Notes: generated by a model from the letters alone, not told the origin. DNA of 64,000 bases from an uncultured Pelagibacteraceae bacterium (GCA_902603945.1 CACKWP010000003.1:62001-126000); one strand, 5' to 3'; shown: positions 35,746-46,715, counted from the first letter of the stretch. Translations and numbers: made by a program.

Positions 35746-37031
35746 TTTGAGTAAACTAGTTCACCATTAAGATATGTCATTAAAATCTTTCCTTGAAGAT
35801 TTCTACCTTCTATAGCTGTATTTTTTGATTTAGATTTTAGTTTATCAGCGACTACTTTTCCCGGAGCATCTAAATCAAATATACAAATATCACCATCTGA
35901 TCCTTTTGCCAGAGTTCCTTTTTTTATTTTCAATATTTTAGCAGGATTAATTGTTAAGGTTTCTATTATTTTATTTAGAGGGAGTGATTCATTGTGATAC
36001 ATTTCTAAGGATAAAGGCAGAAGTGTTTCTACACCAATAGCCCCTGTGGCAGCCTGAGCAAATGGCAACCTCTTGCTTTCTTCGTCTTCAGGCAGATGAT
36101 CTGAAACTATTACATCTATTAACCCATCTTTTATACCTTGAACTAGCGATAACCTATCTTCTTCTAGTCTAAGAGGAGGAGAAAGTTTTAAAAAGGTTTT
36201 AAATTCACCAATATCATTCTCATTTAATGATAAATTATTTATTGAAACACCTACGCTAAATTTCTTACCATTATTTTTGTTTTTTCTAATAACATCTAAT
36301 GATTGTTTAGATGAAATCTGATTTATATGGTATCTACATGGATATTCACTAAGTAAACTTAAGTCTCTTTCAATTATTATTTTTTCAGCTAAGGCTGATA
36401 CACCTTGCAGTCCAAGTCTTGTAGCTATTTCTCCATCGTTGATACAAGCGTTTTTTGACAACTCATAGTCTTCCGCATGTTGCATTATCAAAACTCCAAT
36501 ATCAGACGCATAATCCATTATTCTAGACATTAGCTCTGTATTTTGAATAGTTTTATTTACATCGCTAAAGCCAATTATTCCTCTTCCCGATAGTAAACCA
36601 AATTCAGTCATCAGTTTACCCTCGCATTGTTTAGTTATTGAAGCACAAGGAAAAAGGTTAACAACGGCTTTGTCTCTTCCTCTTCTAATGATGAAATCTA
36701 CCATTGAAACGTTGTCAATAATGGGTTTTGTATTAGGCATAGTTACTATTGATGTTACACCTCCAGCTAAAGCAGCTTGGCTAAGTGTTCTAAAATTTTC
36801 TTTATATTCATATCCCGGTTCACCTACAAAAGTTTTCATATCTACCAAACCTGGGATTAAAATATTGTCCTTTAAATCAATTACTTCAGCATCTTTGCTA
36901 GCGTCAGTTTTTTTTACATTTTTACCTATAGCTTTTACTTTACCTTTTTCGTTTAATATTAAAGAGCCTTTCTCATCCATATTTTGTGATGGATCTATAA
37001 TTCTTGCGTTAATAAAAATTTTTTCTTTCAT
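35742..37031 (-). CDS. Dihydroorotase-like protein (PyrC/PyrX-type) lacking HxH motif
   Basis: Amidohydrolase family sequence with VSDHLPEDEE and ATGAIGVETLLPL; VDMKTFVGEPG in place of VDxHxHxREPG; adjacent to pyrB. Confidence 0.9.
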   Translation of the reverse strand: MKEKIFINARIIDPSQNMDEKGSLILNEKGKVKAIGKNVKKTDASKDAEVIDLKDNILIPGLVDMKTFVGEPGYEYKENFRTLSQAALAGGVTSIVTMPNTKPIIDNVSMVDFIIRRGRDKAVVNLFPCASITKQCEGKLMTEFGLLSGRGIIGFSDVNKTIQNTELMSRIMDYASDIGVLIMQHAEDYELSKNACINDGEIATRLGLQGVSALAEKIIIERDLSLLSEYPCRYHINQISSKQSLDVIRKNKNNGKKFSVGVSINNLSLNENDIGEFKTFLKLSPPLRLEEDRLSLVQGIKDGLIDVIVSDHLPEDEESKRLPFAQAATGAIGVETLLPLSLEMYHNESLPLNKIIETLTINPAKILKIKKGTLAKGSDGDICIFDLDAPGKVVADKLKSKSKNTAIEGRNLQGKILMTYLNGELVYSN

Positions 37032-37976
37032 TTATTTACAATACTTTTTTAAACAAGCCATTCTTACTGCTACACCTAATTCAACCTGTTCTTTAACTAA
37101 ACTTACGTTTATGTCATCTGCAAGTTTTGTATCTATTTCTACTCCTCTATTCATTGGTCCGGGATGCATAATCAGTGCATCTTTTTTTGCAAATTTTAAT
37201 TTTTCTTGAGTTAAACCGTAAAATTCATAATATTCTCTTTTTGAAGGTAAGAAAGAACCTTGCATCCTTTCGTTTTGTAATCTTAACATCATTACAATGT
37301 CGCAACCATCGAGACCTTTCTTCATATCTGTAAAAGACTTTACTCCCATTCTATCAATTGATTTTGGCATCAATGTTTTAGGAGCTATTACATTTACTTC
37401 AGCACCTAACATGTTCATTAAATAAATATTTGATCTAGCTACTCTTGAGTGAAGTATGTCACCGCAAATTGCTATCTTCAGTCCTTCAATTTTACCTTTT
37501 CTGTTAATTATTGTTAAAGCATCAAGTAAAGCTTGAGTAGGGTGCTCTCTTCTTCCATCACCAGCATTTATAACTGCGCAATTAACTTTTTGAGATAATA
37601 AATTTGGTGCACCAGAGTCTTGGTGCCTGATTACAATTAAGTCAGGATGCATTGCATTTAAAGTCATCGCAGTATCAATTAAGGTTTCACCTTTTTTAAG
37701 TGCAGAGTTGTCCATATTCATAGACATTACATCTGCACCTAATCTTTTACCTGCTAGATCAAATGAACTTTGAGTTCTTGTGGACGGTTCAAAAAATAAA
37801 TTAATTTGAGTTTTTCCTCTTAAAACGTCCAATTTTTTTGAGCTACTTCTGTTTAATTCGATGAATTTTTTTGCCTCGTCTAACAAAGATTTAGCTTCTA
37901 AAATTGAAAGACTTTGAATACCAAGAAGATGTTTGGGGGAGTTTTTAATAGCTGTATCGTTTTTCTTAACTGCCAT
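37032..37976 (-). CDS. pyrB: Aspartate carbamoyltransferase catalytic subunit
   Basis: [29 protein letters not shown]; start MAVKKND preferred. Confidence 0.96.
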   Translation of the reverse strand: MAVKKNDTAIKNSPKHLLGIQSLSILEAKSLLDEAKKFIELNRSSSKKLDVLRGKTQINLFFEPSTRTQSSFDLAGKRLGADVMSMNMDNSALKKGETLIDTAMTLNAMHPDLIVIRHQDSGAPNLLSQKVNCAVINAGDGRREHPTQALLDALTIINRKGKIEGLKIAICGDILHSRVARSNIYLMNMLGAEVNVIAPKTLMPKSIDRMGVKSFTDMKKGLDGCDIVMMLRLQNERMQGSFLPSKREYYEFYGLTQEKLKFAKKDALIMHPGPMNRGVEIDTKLADDINVSLVKEQVELGVAVRMACLKKYCK

Positions 37977-38011
37977 TAAAATCAACTCTATAGGCGTTTT
38001 ATAGTATCAGA

Positions 38012-38476
38012 TCAAGTATTTTCTTTAGTTAAATAGTCCAAGGCTCCTTGGAGTATAAATTGAGCTGAGTTCTCATTTAATTTACTAACCTTTTTTGACG
38101 TATTTGATGCTAATTCTCCCGATAAATTAAATGCTCCCTGACTAGACAATCTTTCATCCCATAAAGTGACATTTTCAGTAACATCTTTTGATAGATTTTG
38201 AGCCAAATCTCTAGCAGATTGCGATGATTGAGAAGATGTTCCATCCATATTGATTGGATTTCCAACAACTATACCTTTAATTTGATTTTCATTAAAAATC
38301 TTAATTATTTCTTTAAGAAAATCAGAGTATTTATTTTTAATTAAAGTTGTATAAGGAGTAGCAATAATTTTATTTTCATCAGAAATAGCTACACCAATAC
38401 GTTTTCTACCTGGGTCAATTCCCATTAACCTAGACTTTTTATCGAGTTTTTTCTTAAATTCTTCAATATCAAGCAT
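38012..38476 (-). CDS. ruvX: Holliday junction resolvase-like YqgF/RuvX
   Basis: MGIDPGRKRIGVAISD, VVGNPINMDGT. Confidence 0.92.
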   Translation of the reverse strand: MLDIEEFKKKLDKKSRLMGIDPGRKRIGVAISDENKIIATPYTTLIKNKYSDFLKEIIKIFNENQIKGIVVGNPINMDGTSSQSSQSARDLAQNLSKDVTENVTLWDERLSSQGAFNLSGELASNTSKKVSKLNENSAQFILQGALDYLTKENT

Positions 38477-38488
38477 GAAATTTACCTA

Positions 38489-38529
38489 ATTTGTGATAAA
38501 ACACATTTAAGTTAACTTATTTCACAAAT
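38489..38529. repeat. Inverted repeats in the ruvX/gatC divergent intergenic region
   Basis: ATTTGTGA (38489-38496)/TCACAAAT (38522-38529) plus 12-bp palindrome TAAGTTAACTTA (38508-38519). Confidence 0.7.
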
Positions 38530-38815
38530 GTCCCTAGATAAAGAAAAAATTAAACATGTTGCAAAATTAGCTCGAATTTCAGTCGATGAGGCTAAGGTAG
38601 AAAGTTTAACGAAAGATTTAAACTCTATCTTTAAGTTTATAGAGCAATTAAATGAGCTGAATACAGACAAAGTTGAACCATTAACTTCTATACTTAATCA
38701 GTCATTAAGATCGAGAAAAGATGAAATTAGCGATGGTAAGATAAGAGAGAAAATTCTGAAAAATTCACCAAAAGAAAATGAAGAATTTTTTGTAGTACCT
38801 AAGGTGGTGGAATAA
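38528..38815 (+). CDS. gatC: Asp/Glu-tRNA amidotransferase subunit C
   Basis: [19 protein letters not shown]... Confidence 0.93.
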   Translation: MSLDKEKIKHVAKLARISVDEAKVESLTKDLNSIFKFIEQLNELNTDKVEPLTSILNQSLRSRKDEISDGKIREKILKNSPKENEEFFVVPKVVE

Positions 38816-40272
38816 TGGCTGATATTACAAATCAAAGTCTAAGTGATATTATAGAAAACTTAAAAAAGAAAAAAGTCTCCTCTACAGATTTAACTAAAGC
38901 ATATATAAAAAATATTGAAAGCGCAAAAAAGTTAAATGCATTTGTAACTACAACATTTGATCAAGCTTTAGATAAAGCTAAACAATTTGATAAAAAACCA
39001 AATTTTGATCAATTGCTTCCAGGAATTCCTTTAGCTGTAAAAGATCTATTTTGTACAGAAAATATAAAAACAACTGCAGGAAGTAACATTTTAAATAATT
39101 TTATTCCATCCTATGAATCAACAGTTACAAAAAATTTATGGGACAATGGATCATTTCTTTTAGGAAAATTAAATTGTGATGAGTTTGCGATGGGCTCTTC
39201 TAATGAGACAAGTCATTACGGAAATGTAATAAATCCTGTTGGAGATCAACTAGTACCCGGTGGTTCATCAGGAGGTTCTTCATCTGCTTTAGCCGCAGAC
39301 TTAACTCCAGCTACGATTGGAACAGATACAGGTGGATCAATTCGTCAGCCAGCCTCTTTTACAGGCACTGTGGGTTTAAAACCAACTTATGGTTTATGTT
39401 CTAGATGGGGTATCGTTGCTTTTGCATCTTCTTTAGATCAGGCAGGCCCAATGACAAAAACAATAAAAGATTGTGCAATCATGCTGGAGTCAATGTCTGG
39501 CTTTGATGAAAAAGACTCTACTTCGATAAATAAAAAGAAAGAACAATATTCAAAAAATTTAAAAGATAATGTTAAAGGTTTAAAAATTGGAATTCCAAAA
39601 GAATATCGTGTTGACAATATGCCAAAAGAAATTGATGAACTTTGGGAAAAAGGAAAAAAGATATTAAAAGATCTTGGCGCACAATTAATTGATATTTCAT
39701 TGCCTCATACAAAATATGCTTTACCTACTTATTATATAGTTGCTCCGGCTGAAGCCTCATCCAATTTAGCCAGATATGATGGAGTTAGATATGGTTATAG
39801 ATCAAAGCAAGGAAAAGATTTAATCGAAATGTATGAAAAAACTCGGTCCGAAGGTTTTGGAGATGAAGTCAAACGTAGAATACTAATTGGTACTTATGTT
39901 CTTTCATCAGGTTATTATGATGCTTATTACCTTAAAGCACAAAAAGTAAGACAACTAATTAAAAAAGATTTTGATGATAGTTTTACAAAAATAGATGCAA
40001 TTCTTACACCATCAACACCAAGTTCTGCATTCAAAATAGGGGAGAAAACTAATGATCCTGTTTCAATGTATTTAAATGATATTTTTACTGTACCTGTAAA
40101 TTTAGCTGGTCTTCCAGCTTTATCATTGCCTGCTGGAGTTGATAAGAAAGGTTTTCCTTTAGGTTTGCAACTTATTGGTAAAGCATTAGACGAGCAAAAA
40201 ATTCTTAATATTGGTTACGCATTTGAAAAAAATTGTGGTTTTAAAAATGAAATTAAAAAGTGGTGGTCATGA
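38815..40272 (+). CDS. gatA: Asp/Glu-tRNA amidotransferase subunit A
   Basis: Amidase signature [32 protein letters not shown]. Confidence 0.97.
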   Translation: MADITNQSLSDIIENLKKKKVSSTDLTKAYIKNIESAKKLNAFVTTTFDQALDKAKQFDKKPNFDQLLPGIPLAVKDLFCTENIKTTAGSNILNNFIPSYESTVTKNLWDNGSFLLGKLNCDEFAMGSSNETSHYGNVINPVGDQLVPGGSSGGSSSALAADLTPATIGTDTGGSIRQPASFTGTVGLKPTYGLCSRWGIVAFASSLDQAGPMTKTIKDCAIMLESMSGFDEKDSTSINKKKEQYSKNLKDNVKGLKIGIPKEYRVDNMPKEIDELWEKGKKILKDLGAQLIDISLPHTKYALPTYYIVAPAEASSNLARYDGVRYGYRSKQGKDLIEMYEKTRSEGFGDEVKRRILIGTYVLSSGYYDAYYLKAQKVRQLIKKDFDDSFTKIDAILTPSTPSSAFKIGEKTNDPVSMYLNDIFTVPVNLAGLPALSLPAGVDKKGFPLGLQLIGKALDEQKILNIGYAFEKNCGFKNEIKKWWS

Positions 40273-41738
40273 GTAAAGAAAAATTTGATTATTTTATCAA
40301 GGGAGAAAAAGGAAAATATGAAGTCGTAATAGGTCTCGAAGTTCATGCTCAAGTTTTATCTAAATCTAAACTTTTTTCCGGTTCATCAACTAAATTTGGC
40401 GCTGATCCTAATAACCAGGTGAGTTTGATTGACTCTGCTTTTCCAGGAATGTTACCGGTCATCAACGAAGAATGTGTAAAGCAAGCAATAAGAACTGGCC
40501 TTGGTTTAAATGCTAAAATAAATAATTATTCAGTTTTTGATAGAAAAAATTATTTCTATGCAGATTTACCTCAAGGTTATCAAATATCTCAATATAAGAA
40601 TCCTATCGTAGGAGAAGGCAAAGTTTTGCTAGATATGCCTTATGGGTCAAAAGAAATTGGTATAGAGAGACTTCATCTCGAGCAAGATGCAGGTAAAAGC
40701 ATTCATGATATGGATCCATCTAATACCTACGTAGATTTAAATCGCTCAGGAATCGCTTTAATGGAAATAGTCAGCAAACCAGATCTTAGATCACCAGATG
40801 AGGTTAATGCTTACATAAAAAAATTAAGATCAATCATGAGATATTTAGGAACCTGTGATGGAAATATGCAAGAGGGATCACTTAGAGCAGATGTAAACGT
40901 ATCTGTAAGAAAAGAAGGTGATACAAATTTTGGAACACGTTGTGAAATCAAAAATGTAAATTCTATAAAATTTATGCAGATGGCAATAGAATATGAAGCT
41001 GCAAGACAAGTTGAACTAATAGAAAATGGTGAAAAAATAGATCAAGAAACAAGACTTTTCGACACAAAAAAAAATGAAACAAGATCAATGAGATCCAAAG
41101 AAGATGCACATGATTATAGATATTTTCCTGATCCAGATCTTCTTCCATTAAAGTTAGAACAAAAATTAATCAATGACTTAAAAAAATCTCTTCCAGAGCT
41201 TCCTGATAAAAAAAAGGAAAGATTTGTAAAAGAATATGGACTAAATGCATATGAAGCAAATGTTTTAGTCTCAGAAAAAGAAATATCTGACTATTACGAA
41301 GAAGTTGCAAAACTATCTGATAAAAAACTTGCAGCTACTTGGATGATGGGGGATTTATTTGCAATGTTAAATGATAGGGGGCTTGATATATCAAAATCTC
41401 CTATATCAGCAAAACATTTCGCAGAGTTAGTTCAAGCAATTAAATCTGGAGAAATTTCAGGAAGAATAGCAAAAGAAGTTTTCGAAATTATGGTTGAAAG
41501 CGGAGATAATCCAAAAAAAATTATAGAGTCAAAAGGAATGAAGCAGCAAAGTGATCCTAAAGAATTAGAGAAGATGATAAATGAAATATTATCAAAAAAT
41601 AAAGATAAAGTTGATCAATACAAAGCTGGAAAAGAAAAATTATTTGGTTTTTTTGTTGGACAGGTTATGAAATTATCTGGTGGAAAAGCAAATCCTCAAT
41701 TAACAAACGAGATTCTAAAAAAACTTTTAAAAGGCTAA
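40269..41738 (+). CDS. gatB: Asp/Glu-tRNA amidotransferase subunit B
   Basis: [33 protein letters not shown] overlap with gatA. Confidence 0.97.
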   Translation: MSKEKFDYFIKGEKGKYEVVIGLEVHAQVLSKSKLFSGSSTKFGADPNNQVSLIDSAFPGMLPVINEECVKQAIRTGLGLNAKINNYSVFDRKNYFYADLPQGYQISQYKNPIVGEGKVLLDMPYGSKEIGIERLHLEQDAGKSIHDMDPSNTYVDLNRSGIALMEIVSKPDLRSPDEVNAYIKKLRSIMRYLGTCDGNMQEGSLRADVNVSVRKEGDTNFGTRCEIKNVNSIKFMQMAIEYEAARQVELIENGEKIDQETRLFDTKKNETRSMRSKEDAHDYRYFPDPDLLPLKLEQKLINDLKKSLPELPDKKKERFVKEYGLNAYEANVLVSEKEISDYYEEVAKLSDKKLAATWMMGDLFAMLNDRGLDISKSPISAKHFAELVQAIKSGEISGRIAKEVFEIMVESGDNPKKIIESKGMKQQSDPKELEKMINEILSKNKDKVDQYKAGKEKLFGFFVGQVMKLSGGKANPQLTNEILKKLLKG

Positions 41739-41740
41739 TT

Positions 41741-42394
41741 ATGCCTAAAAAATTAGATTTAACAGATAATCTTGAAAAGTATATTATTGACCATTCTGAT
41801 GATCTTACTGACGTTCAAAAAGAGATCTTAAATTATAATCTTAGTCTTGGTGATCAAAAGAAATTACAAATTTCTATTTCACAAGCGCAATTTCTTCAAA
41901 CATTAATTAAAACATCTAATACAAAAAAAGTTTTAGAAATTGGAAGTTTTACAGGTTTTAGCGCTTTATCAATGGCCTTATCATTACCTGATGATGGATC
42001 TTTAATTAGTTTAGATAAAAACGTTGAATTTAGTAAAAAAGCAAAATCTTTTTATGATAAGGCTAATGAAAACAAGATAACACAAATTATAAAGCCAGCA
42101 ATTGAGAGTTTGAAAGAACTAGAAAATGCTAAACAAAAATTTGATCTGGTTTTTATTGATGCAGATAAAGAAAATTATATAAATTATTATGAAAAAAGTA
42201 TTGTATTAATTGGTAAAAATGGACTTATTATAATTGATAATGTCTTATGGCATGGTGAGGTAGCCGATAATTCAAAAAATGATAAATTCACCAATATCAT
42301 TAGAGAATTTAACAAATATATAAAAGACGATAATAGAGTGATAAAAAATATCATTCCCATTGGTGATGGATTAACAATTTGTATTAAAAAATAA
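41741..42394 (+). CDS. Class I SAM-dependent O-methyltransferase
   Basis: VLEIGSFTGFSALSMALSLP, VFIDADKENYINYYE. Confidence 0.88.
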   Translation: MPKKLDLTDNLEKYIIDHSDDLTDVQKEILNYNLSLGDQKKLQISISQAQFLQTLIKTSNTKKVLEIGSFTGFSALSMALSLPDDGSLISLDKNVEFSKKAKSFYDKANENKITQIIKPAIESLKELENAKQKFDLVFIDADKENYINYYEKSIVLIGKNGLIIIDNVLWHGEVADNSKNDKFTNIIREFNKYIKDDNRVIKNIIPIGDGLTICIKK

Positions 42395-43299
42395 TGTTCA
42401 CTGTTTTTGGATTTTATAAGTTTAAGAAAATTAATTTTTTGAAGAAAAATAAAGAGTTTCTGCAAAGTGAAATTTTAAATAATAACATAAGAGGTACAAT
42501 TATACTTTCCCAAGAAGGAATCAATGGAACCATTGCTGGAAAGAGGAGAAATATTAGCCAGATAATTAAATCTTTAAAAAAAGTATTTAATTTTAAAGAT
42601 TTTGACAGTAAGAATATGTCTCAAAGTCATTTTCAACCGTTCCACAAAGGTAAAATAAAAATAAAAAATGAAGTTGTTCCACTAGGTTTAAAAATAAATT
42701 CAAATAATAAAAAACTTAATAGATACATTTCTGGAAAATCATGGAACAAACTTATTTCAAATAAAGAAACTTTAGTTGTAGATGCTAGAAAGCCATTTGA
42801 ATACGATGTAGGTACTTTTAAAAATTCTATAAATCCAAATATTCAAAATTTTAGAGATTTTCCAAAATATCTTAAAAAAATCGATAAAGCAAAACCTGTA
42901 GCGATGTTTTGCACTGGGGGTATTAGGTGTGAAAAAGCCTCAATATTTTTAAAAAGAAAAGGTTTTAAGAATGTTTTCCAGTTAAAAGGCGGGATACTTA
43001 ATTATTTAAATAAAACCGAAAAAAAAGACAGTCTATGGAAAGGTGAGTGTTTTGTTTTTGATAATAGAGTATCTCTTAAACACAAATTAAAACAAGGAAC
43101 CTACTCCGTATGTAGTGGTTGTAGAAAACCTTTTTCACCAAAAGACAAAAAATCTAACAAATATGAGGAGGGTGTTTCATGTCCTAGATGTTATGACACA
43201 CTCTCAAATTCACAAAAAACTAGATTTCGTATGAGGCAAAATCAAATTAACCTTGCTAAAAAAGCTCGAAGAAAGCATAAGTTTCAAAAGGAATTTTAA
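42394..43299 (+). CDS. trhO: Rhodanese-domain tRNA uridine(34) hydroxylase TrhO (YceA)
   Basis: MFCTGGIRCEKAS rhodanese loop, LSQEGINGTIAG. Confidence 0.9.
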   Translation: MFTVFGFYKFKKINFLKKNKEFLQSEILNNNIRGTIILSQEGINGTIAGKRRNISQIIKSLKKVFNFKDFDSKNMSQSHFQPFHKGKIKIKNEVVPLGLKINSNNKKLNRYISGKSWNKLISNKETLVVDARKPFEYDVGTFKNSINPNIQNFRDFPKYLKKIDKAKPVAMFCTGGIRCEKASIFLKRKGFKNVFQLKGGILNYLNKTEKKDSLWKGECFVFDNRVSLKHKLKQGTYSVCSGCRKPFSPKDKKSNKYEEGVSCPRCYDTLSNSQKTRFRMRQNQINLAKKARRKHKFQKEF

Positions 43300-43301
43300 T
43301 T

Positions 43302-44663
43302 ATGGATTTGACTAAAGGTTCAATTTGGCAACTCTTAAGAAAAGTTACCATACCGGCAAGTACAGGATCTCTATTTCAAACTTTTTATAATCTAGTCGAT
43401 ACTTATTTTGCAGGAAGAATTTCACCAGAAGCGTTAGCAGCAATTGCAAAATCATGGCCAATATACTTTATAGCAATAGCTGTTGCTGTCGGTATTGGAG
43501 CTGGAACTACAGCTCTAATCAGTAATTCAATTGGAGCTAAAGAAGATAGAAAAGCATCAATGTACGTTGCTCAGTCAATAATATTAGCAATTGTAGTTTC
43601 AATTTTTGTAACTTTATTTGGCTTAAATTTTTCTGATGAACTTTTGAGAATTATGGGCTCTTCTGAAGAAAGTATAATTTTAACACGTGAATATTTAGAT
43701 ATTATTTTTTTTGGAGCTATCATTGTATTAGTTCAATTATCTTTGAATGGAACATTAAATGCTCAAGGTGATACAAAAAGTTATAGAAATGTTTTAATTT
43801 TTACATTTTTCTTAAATATTTTTTTAAATCCATTATTCATATTCGGTTATGGATTTATACCAGCATTTGGAATTGCAGGTTTAGCTATTGCTACAATAGT
43901 TTCTCAGTGTATTGGCTTAATATATTTAGCTAATAAAGTTTATTGCTGTAAATTAAAAAAATTCCTTTATCTAGAATGCTTTAAACCAAAAATTGATTAC
44001 TTAAGCTCGCTTTTTAAACAATCAGTACCAATAATGTTTACTATGTTGATGATAATGTTTGGGGTATTCAATATTTTCTATTTCGTTGGTCAGTTTGGAG
44101 AATTAGCTACAGCGGGTTATGGTACAGCAGTAAGAATAGAACAAGTTTTATTGTTACCGGTCATAGGATTAAATACTGCTGTTTTATCAATAGCAGGTCA
44201 AAATTTTGGGGCAAAAATGTATTTCAGAGTAAAAGAAGTATATGGAAAAGCTTTAATGTTTGGTTCTGGGTTTATGGTGTTGGCGGGTATATTTGTTTAT
44301 CTAACCTCAGAAATAATAATCTCTTTTTTTACTAATGATTTAGAAGTTATTCGAAGAGGCGCACTTTACTTACAAGTTGCGGCTTTAATTGGGCCCGTGT
44401 ATCCCGTCTTCTTTATTACCTCTGCATTATTTCAAGCACTCAAAAGACCAATTTTTAGTTTGTATATGACAATTCTTAGACTAACTTTAATTCCATTCAT
44501 GTCACTTTGGTATGTAATAAATATTAGAAAAGGCGAGTATCAAGATATTTTTTATACGATTTTGGTAACAAATTGGATGATGGGATTGGTTGTATTGACT
44601 TTTGTGCCATTCTTTTTAAAGAGAGTATTTAGGATTTCTTTAAAAAAATTATTTGTATTCTAG
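43302..44663 (+). CDS. MATE-family efflux transporter
   Basis: IPASTGSLFQTFYNLVDTYFAGRIS; 12-TM-like hydrophobicity. Confidence 0.9.
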   Translation: MDLTKGSIWQLLRKVTIPASTGSLFQTFYNLVDTYFAGRISPEALAAIAKSWPIYFIAIAVAVGIGAGTTALISNSIGAKEDRKASMYVAQSIILAIVVSIFVTLFGLNFSDELLRIMGSSEESIILTREYLDIIFFGAIIVLVQLSLNGTLNAQGDTKSYRNVLIFTFFLNIFLNPLFIFGYGFIPAFGIAGLAIATIVSQCIGLIYLANKVYCCKLKKFLYLECFKPKIDYLSSLFKQSVPIMFTMLMIMFGVFNIFYFVGQFGELATAGYGTAVRIEQVLLLPVIGLNTAVLSIAGQNFGAKMYFRVKEVYGKALMFGSGFMVLAGIFVYLTSEIIISFFTNDLEVIRRGALYLQVAALIGPVYPVFFITSALFQALKRPIFSLYMTILRLTLIPFMSLWYVINIRKGEYQDIFYTILVTNWMMGLVVLTFVPFFLKRVFRISLKKLFVF

Positions 44664-45383
44664 TTTATTTTCTAATTTTCTTACAAAATAAGATACCACC
44701 AAGATAAGCACTAAATATTCCAGAATTAAAAAAGTATATATTTCTAAAGGCCTGTAGGTTGTTGTGACTAGCTCATTAGCTTTTCTTGTTAAATCCCCTA
44801 TACCTATAATTGATACTAGAGAGGACATTTTTAAAACATAAACAAACTGATTTCCCATGGCCGGCAACACAACTTTGATCGCTTGTGGAAGAATTACCAA
44901 TCTCATTTTTCTCCAAAAATCCATTCCTAATGACTCAGATACTTCATGCTGTCCTTTAGAAATAGAATTAATTCCAGCTCTAAAAATTTCTGCTTGAAAC
45001 GCACTCTCACTAATGGTCAAAGCAATTATTCCAGATACAAATGGCGAGAAACTTACTCCAATCATTATTGGCAGGCCATAATATATCCAAAGAATTAAAA
45101 CTAATAAAGGGATAGCTCTAACAATTTCTACATATGTTATGTTAAAATAAGTTAAAAATTTATTATTTGACAATGAAGGTAGAGCAACTATCAAACCGAT
45201 AATCATCGCTAGAATTATTGAAACTATTGAAATATAAATCGTAGTTGTAATTCCGCTAATTAAAAATTTTAGATTTGTTAAACCATCTATATTATCTGGA
45301 CTAAGTATATACCAACCCCATTCATAGTTAGAACTACATCCTTGAAGTAAAAATAGAATAGAAATTATTTTTAAAAATTTCAC
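44649..45383 (-). CDS. Polar amino-acid ABC transporter permease with lipobox-like N-terminus
   Basis: TYVEIVRAIPLLVLILW and EALGMD-like EAA loop (ESLGMDFWRKMRLVILPQAIKVVLPAMGNQ); N-term LFLLQGCSS. Confidence 0.9.
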   Translation of the reverse strand: MKFLKIISILFLLQGCSSNYEWGWYILSPDNIDGLTNLKFLISGITTTIYISIVSIILAMIIGLIVALPSLSNNKFLTYFNITYVEIVRAIPLLVLILWIYYGLPIMIGVSFSPFVSGIIALTISESAFQAEIFRAGINSISKGQHEVSESLGMDFWRKMRLVILPQAIKVVLPAMGNQFVYVLKMSSLVSIIGIGDLTRKANELVTTTYRPLEIYTFLILEYLVLILVVSYFVRKLENKLEYK

Positions 45384-45424
45384 TAATTGACTATATTTGT
45401 AAATGGCGGGTATTGAAACTTAAA

Positions 45425-46195
45425 TTATAAGCTTTTTAGATCGTACTTTGCTAATAAAGTTTTAAAAAATCCAGATGATTGCTTTTTCTTTATCCAATTG
45501 CTAACGTAATCATTCCATACCTTATCACCCTTTGGTACCATCATGGCTAAAAATGCTGGATTTTTTCCTCCATCAGGAACTATAGCTAATTGCGGATATT
45601 TAATAACTAGTTTGTTTGCTTCTGTAGAACTTGTAATATTTCCATCAGCTCTTCCTGCTAAAACTTCTTGGAAATCTCTCGCTGGAGCTTCAACTGATTG
45701 AAGTTTTGATTTTGGAAAAAATTCTTTTGCTTTTTCTTCCTGAGATGTACCTAACGTTGTAGCTATTGTAACACTACTATTGTTTAAAGAATCCCAAGTT
45801 GAAAACTTTTTTAAATTCTTTTTTAAAACAAGTGGTACAGTTGCATACTTGTAATACGTAGCGGTAAAACCAGCTACTTCTGCTCTTTTTGGAGTTTTAG
45901 TTACACTTGTTGAAATATCGTATCTATCAGCTGTTATTCCTGCAACAATAGTTTTCCATTCTGCTGGCACAAATTTCACTTTTACGCCCAAATCTTTAGC
46001 TAATTCATTCATTACATCAATATCAAATCCTTTATACTTGTTTGTTTTTGGATCTTTCATTGACATTGGATCCCAGTCTCCTGTTGTTCCAACTCTTAAT
46101 TCGCCACTTTTTTTGATTGAGTCTAATTTCGATGCTGCGTGAACAGTTGTTGTTACAAGTAATATGAATAATATTGAAAAAATTTTTTTAATCAC
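45425..46195 (-). CDS. Family-3 extracellular solute-binding protein (amino-acid ABC transporter)
   Basis: Signal peptide then [36 protein letters not shown]. Confidence 0.9.
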   Translation of the reverse strand: MIKKIFSILFILLVTTTVHAASKLDSIKKSGELRVGTTGDWDPMSMKDPKTNKYKGFDIDVMNELAKDLGVKVKFVPAEWKTIVAGITADRYDISTSVTKTPKRAEVAGFTATYYKYATVPLVLKKNLKKFSTWDSLNNSSVTIATTLGTSQEEKAKEFFPKSKLQSVEAPARDFQEVLAGRADGNITSSTEANKLVIKYPQLAIVPDGGKNPAFLAMMVPKGDKVWNDYVSNWIKKKQSSGFFKTLLAKYDLKSL

Positions 46196-46223
46196 ATTAA
46201 GTTAATAGCTAATCTCTCTCTTT

Positions 46224-46266
46224 TTTTCGATTTGCAATTTGACCCACTTTAACAATCTATCGAAAA
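46224..46266. repeat. Inverted repeat in SBP/umuD divergent intergenic region
   Basis: TTTTCGAT (46224-46231) / ATCGAAAA (46259-46266). Confidence 0.5.
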
Positions 46267-46270
46267 GGGG

Positions 46271-46300
46271 TTGACTGACAGGTAGTTTATCAGCTATAAA
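46271..46300 (+). promoter_or_regulatory. Putative umuDC promoter
   Basis: TTGACT (46271-46276), 18-nt spacer, TATAAA (46295-46300). Confidence 0.65.
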
Positions 46301-46315
46301 GAACAAAACAAGAAC
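46301..46315 (+). promoter_or_regulatory. Putative LexA/SOS box
   Basis: GAAC-AAAACAA-GAAC, reverse complement of the alphaproteobacterial GTTC-N7-GTTC box, directly after -10 of umuD. Confidence 0.65.
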
Positions 46316-46319
46316 ATTT

Positions 46320-46715
46320 ATGAAGCTAACAATACCTTATTATCTGCATAAAGTAGGAGCTGGCTTTCCTTCTCCAGCAACAGATTATATCGAAGATGAT
46401 ATAGATTTAAACTCCCATCTAATAACAAATGCACCAGCTACTTTCATTATAAGAGTACAAGGTAAATCTATGACTAATGTTGGCATATATGATGGTGATT
46501 TATTAATAGTAGACAAAAGTTTAAATCCAAAAAATTTCTCCACCGTTATAGCAAATATTAACGAAGAACTTGTAGTCAAAACTCTGGTTAAAAGTAAAGG
46601 TAACAACTACCTAACATCAGGTTCAAAAAATACATTAGACCGAATTAATCTAACAGACAATCCAGAAATAATAATTTGGGGAGTAGTAACATATGTCATA
46701 CACAAACAGCAGTAA
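46320..46715 (+). CDS. umuD: UmuD-type S24 peptidase
   Basis: AGFPSPA cleavage site, GKSM Ser and VVK Lys dyad. Confidence 0.93.
   Translation: MKLTIPYYLHKVGAGFPSPATDYIEDDIDLNSHLITNAPATFIIRVQGKSMTNVGIYDGDLLIVDKSLNPKNFSTVIANINEELVVKTLVKSKGNNYLTSGSKNTLDRINLTDNPEIIIWGVVTYVIHKQQ

Noticed and set aside
36670-37209. 179-aa plus-strand ORF over pyrC-like/pyrB
   Set aside because: Antisense to two well-supported genes, low-complexity hydrophobic translation.
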